This document shows, piece after piece, positions 9,600 to 17,461 of a stretch of DNA of 17,539 nucleotides. This DNA comes from Ophiosphaerella korrae. Taxonomy: Eukaryota > Ascomycota > Dothideomycetes > Pleosporales > Phaeosphaeriaceae. Location of the stretch: assembly GCA_028456385.1 (NCBI GenBank), contig JALNQF010000665.1:1-17539 (forward strand). Reading direction: 5' to 3'. The notes under the pieces were generated by a model, which worked only from the letters and a program-made list of their open reading frames with translations, made no database searches and was not told the DNA's origin. A program made the position numbers and the translations under genes. How positions within the stretch are numbered: the first letter of the stretch is position 1; each line of letters opens with the position of its first letter.

Positions 9600-9910
9600 T
9601 CTACTTATTTACTAGCCTAAGTATATTTCTATACTAGTTTATAAGTTAGCGTATAGAATACTATATATAGTCTAAAGTCTTAATAGAGCTCTACTTAATT
9701 ATATCTAAAGAAGAAGTCTATTAAAGATATAATATAGTAACTTATAAATTCTTCTAAGAATTTATCTAGGTTTAGAAGTAGGTTAGTATCCCTAATAGTT
9801 ATACTATTAGTGCGCTAGGTATTATTAATAAGTTAGTATTTTTACTCTTTTTTCTTTACTAAAATCTAAGTATTACTATATAAGCTTTTACTTAACGTAA
9901 AGACTTTTTA
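9600..9910 (-). pseudogene. Second Ty3/Gypsy reverse transcriptase fragment
   Basis: The minus strand near 9900-9860 reads SLYSNT*ILVKKKE*KY*LIN, which fits the PYRNPWFLVKKKxGKYRLIN block. It continues as SITIRDTNLLLNLDKF near 9760-9800 (TIRDANLPPNxDEF) and SLIDFFFRYN*VELY near 9680-9728 (SLIDFFSGYDQVEL). These are the fingers and first palm blocks of a Ty3/Gypsy RT lineage distinct from the chromovirus above. Conservation vanishes below about 9630, before the LPQGATNS and catalytic xxDD blocks. The fragment is therefore truncated, frameshifted or interrupted there. Confidence 0.8.
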
Positions 9911-10613
9911 GTTTTACTATTTTTAAATTATTTTATTAACTATATATTTTAATTTATAAAGTATAAAGAAGCTATTTTCTTTTTAGGCTATATAGAGTAC
10001 TATATTAATTTAAACTAGTAGAATAATATTAAAGTAAATATAGCCTAACTTTATAAAGTTAAAGCTTAACGTAGCTTCTTAATATAGAAAAACTTTAATT
10101 AGTATTTCTTTTTCTCTTAGCTATAGCTAGTTAGTAATCTTTATCTTTACTAGCTATTCTTCTATAACCTTAGTACTTATAAGAAAAAAAGTAGTCTTAT
10201 TAGTAATATATTATTAGAACTATCTCTAGAATTAGTTATTATTTACTACCTATCTAAGCTTTACTTTTATTTTCTAGTCTAATTAACTTTTTACTTTATA
10301 AGGATATTCTAAAAAGTTATAAACTAGCTATATCTTTTTACTTTTTAACTTAAATATAGTATTTAGCTTAAATTATAGCTTTATCCCTAATAAGCGTTTA
10401 GGTATATACTTTTTTCTTTCTACTTTATCTTATATCTCTATAAAATCTTCTAGGATTTCTAAGATATAATTTTTTAAAGAGATACTAGTTTATTTTAGTA
10501 TTATTAGATTTACTTATAGATTTTTCTATAATTACTAGTATAAATACTAAGTACTTCTAATAGTCTTTTAGGTGTCTCTCTCTTATTTCTATATTTTCTA
10601 GGTATCTATTTAT

Positions 10614-10641
10614 AGAACTCTACTCTTAGTAGTAGAGTTCT
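10614..10641. repeat. 11-bp inverted repeat
   Basis: agaactctact (10614-10624) and agtagagttct (10631-10641) are exact reverse complements with a 6-nt spacer, inside the unread gag-side part of the second relic. Confidence 0.7.
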
Positions 10642-11424
10642 TTATTAGTTTTCTATTTTTATTATATTTACTTATTTTCTACTTACTATTCTATAAAATA
10701 TTACTACTCTAGTTTATTATAAAAGAAATACTATAAGATAAGAGGAGTATAAAATAAAATAGAGAGTAGTAGCTCTAAAAATTAAAGCTTATACTTATAT
10801 AAGTAGTTTAGGTATTACTAGTAAAGTGCTATTATTATAAGTATATATATAGGTAGAGAGGTATATATATTTAAGTAATATCGCTATTATATAGTTAAAT
10901 AACTAATAGCTCTTTATATAAGTACTATAATCTTTTTTATTATAGAGATATATTAGTTTAACTTAAAGAGATATAAAGTATTTAGATTATTTATATTAGT
11001 AAAGGATAAGTACTAGTAAAGCTATAATAGTAGCTATACTTAGTACTATACTATCTATAGCTATATACTACTCTAGAGATAACTTTATATTTCTTTATAA
11101 TACTTTCTACTCTAGATAATAATAATAAGGTTTTAGTAAGAGTAGGTTAGCTATTATCTCTACTAGTATAATTAAAGTATTTGTCTACTTCTTAAGGATA
11201 TAAACGTATATAGTCTAGTTACCTATAAATTCGCCTTCTACTAAAGTTAGACTAGTTAATTTTAGCTTTTTTACGCTACATTATAAGCTATATAGTTAAC
11301 TAGCTATACCTATACTTTACTAAGTTTGTAGGTATAAGCTAGGTCGCTTAAGTAAGCCTAATATTATAGTTACTTTTATTAATTTTTATACAAGTACTTA
11401 CTACTATCCCCCTACACTATATAT

Positions 11425-11683
11425 TGTATAAGTAACTTTCTAGCTACAAGATAGAGTGTAATCCGCTAATCTACTCTAATTACCTTAATAGTTAATAGAT
11501 AGATAGTTACGCACTTAATAGTAAGTCAAACTAAGCTAGAACTCTAGTAAAATATTGTATAGTAAGTCTAAATATATAAAGGGGTAATAAGTCCTTCTAA
11601 CCTTTTTAAGGTCTAGTTGTTAATTAAGCGAAGCTAAATCTTAAGAGACTTAGACGTGCTAAATAGCAAAGCTAGGTGTTACA
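11425..11683 (-). repeat. Probable LTR of the second Ty3/Gypsy element
   Basis: On the minus strand it begins TGTAACACC and can end at ...TTATACA, giving TG...CA ends and a length of 259 bp. A TATA-like TTTATATATT lies inside it, near 11575. It sits exactly at the switch from AT-rich to GC-balanced DNA and in the orientation expected upstream of the RT fragment. It keeps some CA/TG, so it is less mutated than the interior. The inner end is a guess, since no partner LTR is present. Confidence 0.5.
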
Positions 11684-11712
11684 TCTATATACTAAGAATC
11701 TAAACTCTTTAG

Positions 11713-12849
11713 CTACCTCTTAGTCGTTCTGTCTAGTATTTTGATCGACTCTTCGTTAGTTAACTCTACTGTCTTCGACGATATATTCTCTTTACTTTCC
11801 CCGTCGTTAATGCTTTCCTGCCTCGTATATTGGTACGACTTGTAGCTTGGAGTATTTATCTTAATGTGTTCGCTAGAATAATCTTCGTATCCTGCTACGA
11901 GGCTGGGAATTGTGGTAGGACGAGACGGTATGAGGCCGAAGCGAGCTAAGGTACGCTCGAAAGTAGCTTTTAAGCATGGTAGGCTTGCAGCAATGATGCG
12001 GAGCTGCTGCTCCACGAAGCTTAATATTACAAAGTCGATAGCAACCTATAGCAAATCGCGTTTATTGCGGTATTTTTTAGCGAGGACTATCTTTGCGATA
12101 CCTACCCTACTTGCTACTAATCCAAGGCCTATGAGGAAGCAGTAAATAATCCTTTCGCGTAGAGGCCGATTAAGCTGCTAGATGAACGTAACTGGCAGGA
12201 CTGATAATATAAAATCAGTCACAATAACGAAGATACTAGTAACGTAGACTGAAATCTATCTATTCTTAGGGTCCTAACATTTAGCGCCTAGTATCTCCGG
12301 GTCCCACAAAATAGCGAGCGATTAGCATTAGAGGAGTGAAACGAAACAGATAGCAATGGTACCGTCGAGTAGAAGCAAGATTAATGAGTATAGGAATATC
12401 TTCTACCTTCTTTCTTGCTTAAATTAAAGTAATATAATCGCGACACTAATTTTGCACATTCCAAGGCCTATTACCTACAAGACGCCGCTAATTATCTGGA
12501 ACCGTATTGCTTTCTTCCTATTCGCAGGTGGCACATAGTAGGTTTGACGACTAAGGCTGCTCTGTACTAGTCTAATTAAGAGACCTATTGGATAGATAAC
12601 GCCAGCTATCAAAAGGGGTTAGCATGCTCTTCTCTAGGCTATTAGCTAGGGCTTGAAAGTACTAACAAGTGTGACTGTAATGGTAATGTCGTCCTATCTA
12701 ATAGACCAAACTGACCGAAGTGGCCTTAAGCGGGTGTAGATACGTATCCCGTAGACTGCTATAACCACAATATATAGCGTCCATACGACGTCCAGGGCTC
12801 TAGGGGCTCTAGACTCGTCCGGCCCAGGAGGCGAGGATAGGGGTTGCAT
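11713..12849 (-). pseudogene. PTH11-like rhodopsin-domain membrane protein, RIP-killed
   Basis: From the ATG at 12849 to the stop at 11713 a single frame of 379 codons runs with no frameshift but with 13 internal stops (9 TAG, 4 TAA, no TGA). Readable family features in order are a TM1-like stretch (TLYIVVIAVYGIRIYTRLR), R*DDITI for the conserved WDD motif, and YYVPPANRKKAIRFQIISG. These are followed by GLGMCKISVAIILL (TM3), WDPEILGAKC*, VTDFILSVLPVTF (TM5), IGLGLVASRVGIAK (TM6) and EQQLRIIAASLPCLKATFER (TM7). Then comes a polar cytoplasmic tail with an intact 100-residue end. Stops fall where Trp or Gln is expected. The family are seven-helix fungal surface proteins, some acting as receptors in host sensing. 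This gene is intronless, unlike its divergent neighbour, so the two are not recent duplicates. The adjacent LTR is 29 bp beyond its stop. Confidence 0.85.
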
Positions 12850-13658
12850 TGCGCTCACACCGTCGACCTAGGTTTGCAAAGTTCAGGGTTTCGAAAATTA
12901 GAGGCAACGACTTTCGCCTCTACGAGGGAGCTTATCTAGGTCGTTGTCTACCTCTACTAAATTACTATAAGACTCTTTTAAAGAGTGTTCGTAGTAGTAA
13001 CTATACTTAAGGATTGCTGAGATGGAGATGGAGAGGCCTTACTGAGAGCAGCACGAGCGACTTGCGCGAGATTGGCGTCGTAGGGCGTACTTGGAGGCTC
13101 TATGAGGTTGAGACGGTCACAAAAACTGCCAAGATGGAATTCAAACAGACAAACTACTGCACCGAACACACCAAAATTTTGTCTGGCTCGATTCGGTAAG
13201 GCCAGTGGCGGAAACTAAGGCGCCCTCGGCTACGCTACCGGCGTTACCTCCAGCATAAACTATTTGAAAAACAGCGGGCGCACCGAACAGGCCCTTAAGT
13301 TTGGATATACGCATTTTTGTTTGTCGCAGTGAGAGATCGGTGTAGAATTACGGTAAGAACCGGCTCTGCTATGTATGATGCTGCTAGTGATTGCGGAAAT
13401 GAAAATATCTTATCCGCAAGTCACCACATGCAGGCGCCATCTTCTAGTGATTATTGATTCCAGGAGGGCGTTTTGACATGCGCCACAAGCCATTTTCTAG
13501 CAGGTGCCGTGTCACTGAGCGAGATGGAACGTAATTAGGTTTAAGTGGGGGATGCGACACAGGGGCGTCTACCGCCCACTCGCCGCTGTCTAGGCCTTCT
13601 CACAAATGCCTCAACTGTGTTAAAGCATTCACTTAAACTAGCACCCAGAATTAGCTAA

Positions 13659-13673
13659 TTGGATCCGATCCAA
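13659..13673. promoter_or_regulatory. 15-bp palindrome, possible regulator site
   Basis: TTGGATC-C-GATCCAA is a perfect palindrome around a single central base, in the shared upstream region of two divergent genes. Dimeric fungal zinc-cluster or other regulators use such symmetric sites, but no known consensus is matched, so function is speculative. Confidence 0.25.
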
Positions 13674-14122
13674 AAGCCCGTACCAGGATCGTCGATGAAC
13701 CTGTAAACCTACCACATGCGGAAAAGGGTCCAAATTGCAATGTTTTCTTGGATTGCAGGTGCATGTGAAAAGTGATGGAGACAGGATGGGATTGTTCTAG
13801 AAATCGCAGGCTTGAGAAGTTACATGATCAGCGACTGCATTTGCTAATCATGTTCCGCAGGCAGCTCTCTGCCTAACTGCTCATGGATGAGGCCGGCGAC
13901 GTCCTGGCCTAACGTGCGCATTGCTTCATCACGCGCTCCCCACCTTCGACTTAGCGCAAGGGGCCCAGCGCCCTGACGAAGAACGCTAAGCCCACAACAT
14001 AATTCGTTTATCAGCTATGGCGATCACGCCAGCAGGCGGAGTTAGCCGGCTCCAATTTCCCCAATCAAAATATCGCGCCCATCGGGAGTAGTTTCGTGTG
14101 GTAGAGGTCCCTGACAAAGACA

Positions 14123-14149
14123 GGAAAACATGCCAAAACGGCATTTTCC
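14123..14149. promoter_or_regulatory. Imperfect inverted repeat upstream of the PTH11-like gene
   Basis: GGAAAA(CA)TGCC, a 5-nt spacer and GGCATTTTCC pair except for a 2-nt bulge. It lies about 140 bp upstream of the chosen ATG. It could be a regulator site or chance. Confidence 0.2.
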
Positions 14150-14254
14150 GACGCCCAGTGAACTCTCTTCGCAGACTCATAATTAAGTTTGACAAGCCGT
14201 TGATTCTATCGGCCGTGCATAGCCCCAGGGGGAGGCAGTAGGGGTGCCGAGTAT

Positions 14255-14353
14255 ATGGGATTTGGTCCCCCCACGACGTCTCAAGATGCTTTCTACCTGG
14301 ACAACGCAGGAATTTCACTTTGTCGCCACGATGGTACCTCAAGACGTTATTAG
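14255..14353 (+). other. Upstream ORF overlapping the start of the PTH11-like gene
   Basis: An ATG at 14255 opens a 32-codon frame ending at TAG 14351-14353. It is out of frame with, and overlaps, both candidate starts of the main gene (14286 and 14331). If the transcript begins upstream of 14255 this uORF could reduce translation. If it begins between 14257 and 14286 it is irrelevant. Confidence 0.35.
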
Positions 14354-15568
14354 TCTATATGTAACAAGCATCCTCTTTACCAGCCTCGCTTTTTTTACGG
14401 TTGTGGCCCGCCTATACACTCGCTTCGGAATCCTCAAGCATGCCGGCGTCGAGGACTACCTCATCAGCGTCTCTATGGCCGTATCCATTGGCTATTTTGT
14501 GTTAATGATGTTCCGTAAGTATATTCAAAGGGTCAAAGAGACTTAGGCACCTTTTCGGGCGGTACTGATCAAGTACGTATAGAAATCAAGTATGGCTTGG
14601 GAACCCCATTCAATACCATAAAGCCTAATAACCGGTTGAACTTCCGGAAGACTTTATGGGCAACCACTCCGGTCTACAACCTCGCTCTACTCTTTGTTAA
14701 GCTCTCGATCGTCTGTCAGTATATGCGAATCTTTAAAGAAGCAATGTTTCAAAGAGTATGCAAAATTCTACTTGGGGTCTTAGCTATCTACGGCTGTTGG
14801 ACATTGTTCGGCTCCATCTTTGCGTGTATACCGGTCCAGTACTTCTGGGGCGTTGGAGAAGGCAGCTGCCTAAACAGGCTGGCTTTAACGTTTTCAAATG
14901 CAGCACTTAACATAGCGACTGATATTCTTATTTTTGCTATGCCGATACCCTTAATTAAATCCCTTAACATGTCGAAGAAGAAGAAAATCGCCCTTGGGGT
15001 AGTGCTTGGTTTTGGTGGTTTGTAAGTGCATTACAGAACGTTGCAAACTACTTAAGGTTAAGCTAATAAGGTTATAGTGTCTGTGTAACTTCGATTATTC
15101 GTCTCAAGGCTCTCCACACCATTATAGTTTCACGCGACAAGACCCGTAAGTGTGCTATACAAAGATACGAGTCGCAAAGAACTAGGAATATGTAGCTAAC
15201 GAGCGAATGTAGTTAATGGTGTCGAATGCGCTATCTGGTCTGGAATAGAAATCAACGTCGCTATTGCCTGCTCCTCAATCACGACCCTAAAACCTCTTGT
15301 GCGCAACATATTCCCAAGATTTCTTTTATCGACAAACCGCTCGTATAGCTACGGGCCGCGCAGCTATTCTGAAAGCCACACTATGAAGTCACTCCAGAAG
15401 AATACACAAAAGGCGGAGATACAAGTGTGGAACACTGTACAGGTAAATGTAGAGAATTATAACGCTAGCCGAGAGGGTAGCGAAAATGGTTTAATCGGAT
15501 CTACCGCCGACTGCTATTTAACGAATCGGCCCAACTCTATTAAGGGTGATAAGACAGTGTTAACGTAA
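14286..15568 (+). CDS. PTH11-like rhodopsin-domain seven-helix membrane protein
   Basis: The spliced model is exons 14286-14514, 14583-15021, 15078-15145 and 15213-15568, 1092 nt, 363 residues. Introns are 68, 56 and 67 bp. All three have GTAAGT donors and AG acceptors; introns 1 and 3 have ACTGAT and GCTAAC branch-like sites. Phases join exactly and restore family motifs across every junction (MMF-Q-IKYGLGTP, GFGG-F-VCVTSIIRL, SRDKT-L-NGVECAIWSG). TM1 is about residues 20-43, followed by a VEDYLIS motif in place of WDD. TM3 is LALLFVKLSIVCQYMRIF, then FACIPVQYFW with a downstream Cys, TM5 NIATDILIFAMPIPLIKSL, TM6, and TM7 INVAIACSSITTLKPLVR. A polar tail of about 90 residues follows. There is no CFEM domain. 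The likely role is as a plasma-membrane receptor-like protein; the ligand is unknown. The ATG at 14286 has A at -3; 14331 is an in-frame alternative. No RIP stops are seen. Confidence 0.87.
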
Positions 15569-15593
15569 ATGCTACGTGATGCGGGCTGTGGTA

Positions 15594-15671
15594 ACTACCG
15601 TGCCCGTCGGCGTAACGCCCGCCTCAGCGTAACGCCCGGCGAACACCAAAGTGAGCTCTGCAAAGATGAGG
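15594..15671. repeat. 78-bp direct repeat, copy 1
   Basis: It is identical to 17462-17539 except for one A/G difference (ctcagcg versus ctcggcg). It contains two copies of GTAACGCCCG. It begins 25 bp after the stop codon of the PTH11-like gene, so that gene's 3' UTR probably runs into repeat DNA. Confidence 0.95.
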
Positions 15672-15749
15672 TTATTAAGCCACCTATAATAGCTATTATT
15701 ATGAGGCCTTCTAGTGGAGTAGTAAACAGAGGCTTGCGATTAATTTGTA

Positions 15750-16082
15750 CTATCTATATTGCTTTGGAACCTTGACGTTGCGGCTACGTGATGTGATCCT
15801 TAGTGGTGCAGTATCTTGACCTTTGCTGGCATCTTGAACTTGCCTAGTACTACGTACTCGTTTCTGACGCTTGCTACTTGCTAAGACTAAAGCTAAGGCC
15901 TTTCTCTTCCCCTTCTAGGATAGTTAGAGAGCTTTAGTAGAGTCTCTTTCCTCTTTCTAGCGCGCACGTTTAGTAGCCTTTACAGCCTTCTCCTTTTGCC
16001 AGATGAGCGTGCGATAATCGCCAAGCTACCAACCCCGCCGCAGCTAAAAGATCGCAGCCTCAGCCCTTACAAACAAACGATC
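15750..16082 (-). pseudogene. C-terminal tail of a DNA-transposon transposase (pogo/Fot1-like DDE)
   Basis: A minus-strand frame of 111 codons reads from near 16082 to a TAG at 15750. Recognisable pieces are LGDYRTLIWQKEKAVKATKR, the TKRAR*KEERDSTKAL stretch, KGKRKALALV, SSKRQKRVR and a final SRSRNVKVPKQYR. Basic coiled tails of the form KRAR-Q-K-E-E-R ... KGKRKA ... KRQKRV ... RGRNVxLPxxYR are characteristic of ascomycete pogo/Fot1-type DDE transposases, which cut and paste DNA transposons. There are five internal TAG/TAA stops, all at likely Gln positions, a mild RIP signature. No DDE catalytic domain was found upstream; instead the frame runs into the inverted-repeat arm. The family call rests on tail resemblance only. 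Confidence 0.55.
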
Positions 16083-16640
16083 TCACATGCAAGGTGATAG
16101 ACTACGTTAGCACGACTGATACAACAAAGAAACTAGCGCCTCAACAGAAGAGGTGCTGAGGATCCAGCCCGCCGCCGTCTTGAGAGACCTAGCTGAGACT
16201 GCCGCAGCGCAGATACATAGATAGAGCGCAGGGCTAGAGATAGATACACATAGAGATCAATCAATTGACTCTTTTATCACTTTAACTCACATCTATTAAT
16301 TTGTGACCCTCAAATCTAACAATTAAGAGTCTCACTGCCTTGACTGATATAAGTAAACAAACCAGCACTCATACGAGCTCACTACCTCAACTGAGTTGAG
16401 CAAACCAGCACCTACTCAAACCTAACTGCTCTAGACCAAGCCGAGCATCAAGCTCAGCATCAAGCTGAGCATTAAGCCAAGCATCAGCTCGAGCATCAGC
16501 TCAGCATTAAGCCGAGCATCAAGCTGAGCACCAAACAGAGCATCTTCGAAGAGTGCTAATCTCCTGCCCTCCGGCAGCCCTCCAGCAACCCTCAATCAAG
16601 CCGAGAACCAAGCCAAGCTTACCGCTATCAACCAAGTCGA
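16016..16640 (-). repeat. Right arm of the window-scale inverted repeat
   Basis: It is the reverse complement of the left arm 1-733 but with near-normal base composition. The best-matching part is 16016-16250; a second anchor is 16313-16333. It contains an internal duplication not in the left arm: the cagcactcatacgagctcac / cagcacctactcaaac neighbourhood near 16363-16410. The homology begins inside the transposase-tail frame and ends in the minisatellite zone. Confidence 0.85.
16441..16535. repeat. 12-bp minisatellite (GAGCATCAAGCT-like), about eight units
   Basis: Successive units are ccgagcatcaag, ctcagcatcaag, ctgagcattaag, ccaagcatcagc, tcgagcatcagc and so on. One unit has lost a base. 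It is homologous, inverted, to the RIP-mutated array at 210-269. Confidence 0.85.
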
Positions 16641-16703
16641 CATCAATGGCATCAACTGCATCAACGGCATCAACGGCATCAACGGTATCAACGGAGTCAA
16701 CGC
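16641..16703. repeat. 9-bp minisatellite (CATCAACGG-like), seven units
   Basis: Units are catcaatgg, catcaactg, three catcaacgg, tatcaacgg and agtcaacgc. Because 9 is a multiple of 3, open frames run through it on both strands and give Ala-Ser-Thr or Val-Asp-Ala repeats. These are not taken as genes. Confidence 0.85.
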
Positions 16704-16860
16704 GCATCAACTGGGTCGATCTCAGCGCATCAACTGAGTCGACCTCACTGCCTCAACTGAGTTGAACCAGCGCCCATCCGAACCTACTGCCTCAGCCGAT
16801 CTGAGCAAACCAACGAGCACTCAAGCAAACTCGACTGCCTTAGACCCTGCCTCAGATCAA

Positions 16861-17100
16861 ACTCGAACATCAAGCTCAGCATCAAGCTCAGCATCAAGCT
16901 CAGCATCAACTCGAGCATCAACTCGAGCATCAACTCGAGCATCATCTGATGCATCGCGCTGAGCATCATCTGCTGTCTCGTGCCGAGCATCAACTCGAGT
17001 ATCATCTACTGCATCGCGCCGAGCATCATCTACTGCATCGCGCTGAGCATCATCTACTGCATCGCGCTGAGCATCATCTACTGCTCGCGCTAAGCACGAT
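16861..17100. repeat. 12-bp minisatellite grading into a 24-bp higher-order repeat
   Basis: It begins as 12-bp units (agctcagcatca three times, then actcgagcatca three times). It changes to an alternating pair forming a 24-bp unit (cgctgagcatca + tctactgcatcg) repeated about four times to 17090. Multiples of three keep frames open artificially, which explains long apparent ORFs of Ala-Ser or His-Arg-Ala-Glu repeats here. Confidence 0.9.
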
Positions 17101-17461
17101 CTACTGCGCTGAGCAGCACATTAAACCTACAAACCTCGGACAGCCAGAGCGCCAGTACTACTGCGGCACAAGAAACTCGGCTATACAGGACCTGCCAAAA
17201 CTGAGCACCTCATTCAGCAAACTCAAGGGGTGTATCAGACGAGGCGCGTGTGCTAGCGCAACGACTACGAGCTGCTACCAGAGCTCCAGCGCAACGATTG
17301 CTCACGCTCAACCCTGTGCCAAGCTGAGATCGCAATCTCGACTCAGCTCTCGACTCAGCTCATGGATAGAGCTTGCGAGCTGGCTCACTCGGCTGGCTCA
17401 TGGGCTTCAGGTGACGTTGGAGATCAGCGATAGCGATCGATCTGCGATGCTAGTGCGCGAT
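17101..17461. other. GC-balanced repeat-flanking sequence without recognised gene
   Basis: A long open frame enters from the minisatellite on the plus strand (to 17500), but its composition is irregular and no domain is visible. There is a small 12-bp direct duplication, ctcgactcagct, near 17337-17360. It probably belongs to the same repetitive element as its flanks. Confidence 0.4.

Larger units (their letters stand above)
9600..11683 (-). mobile_element. Second Ty3/Gypsy relic, partial, RIP-mutated
   Basis: The element is defined by an RT fragment at 9600-9910 and a probable LTR at 11425-11683, both in minus orientation. About 1.5 kb lies between them, where gag and protease would be, and this contains no motif I can read. 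No second LTR was found, so the low-coordinate end is unknown and 9600 is only the limit of recognisable coding sequence. The outer LTR end lies 29 bp from the stop codon of the PTH11-like pseudogene. Confidence 0.6.
12850..14285. other. Divergent intergenic region between the two PTH11-like genes
   Basis: This is 1.4 kb of GC-balanced DNA between the heads of the pseudogene (minus) and the intact gene (plus), so it holds both promoters. Short open frames here have no recognisable domain and are probably noise. Visible sites are a 15-bp palindrome, TTGGATCCGATCCAA, at 13659-13673, and an imperfect inverted repeat at 14123-14149 about 140 bp before the intact gene's start. RIP damage is not evident. 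Confidence 0.6.

Noticed and set aside
9560..9790. Plus-strand reading with long peptide stretches
   Set aside because: The minus-strand reading of the same bases gives ordered RT motifs (TIRDxNL, SLIDFF), a far better explanation.
11912..12145. 77-codon plus-strand frame
   Set aside because: It is antisense to the PTH11-like pseudogene, whose conserved motifs are on the minus strand.
12978..13199. Two overlapping short open frames on opposite strands
   Set aside because: About 60 codons each, mutually overlapping, with no domain or signal peptide. Most likely chance frames in GC-balanced intergenic DNA.
13986..14342. 118-codon minus-strand open frame
   Set aside because: It overlaps the promoter and first exon of the PTH11-like gene on the opposite strand. 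Composition is irregular and no motif was seen.
14515..15212. Frameshifted-pseudogene reading of the PTH11-like locus
   Set aside because: Each apparent frame break coincides with a GTAAGT donor and AG acceptor at fungal intron length. Splicing restores family motifs exactly, so introns explain the breaks.
15569..15775. 68-codon open frame directly after the PTH11-like stop
   Set aside because: It is made of the 78-bp repeat plus the antisense of the transposase tail. No separate gene is supported.
16553..16765. Open frames with Ala-Ser-Thr repeats (and Val-Asp-Ala repeats on the opposite strand)
   Set aside because: They are by-products of a 9-bp tandem repeat, which keeps all frames periodic on both strands. 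No start context, domain or intron evidence.
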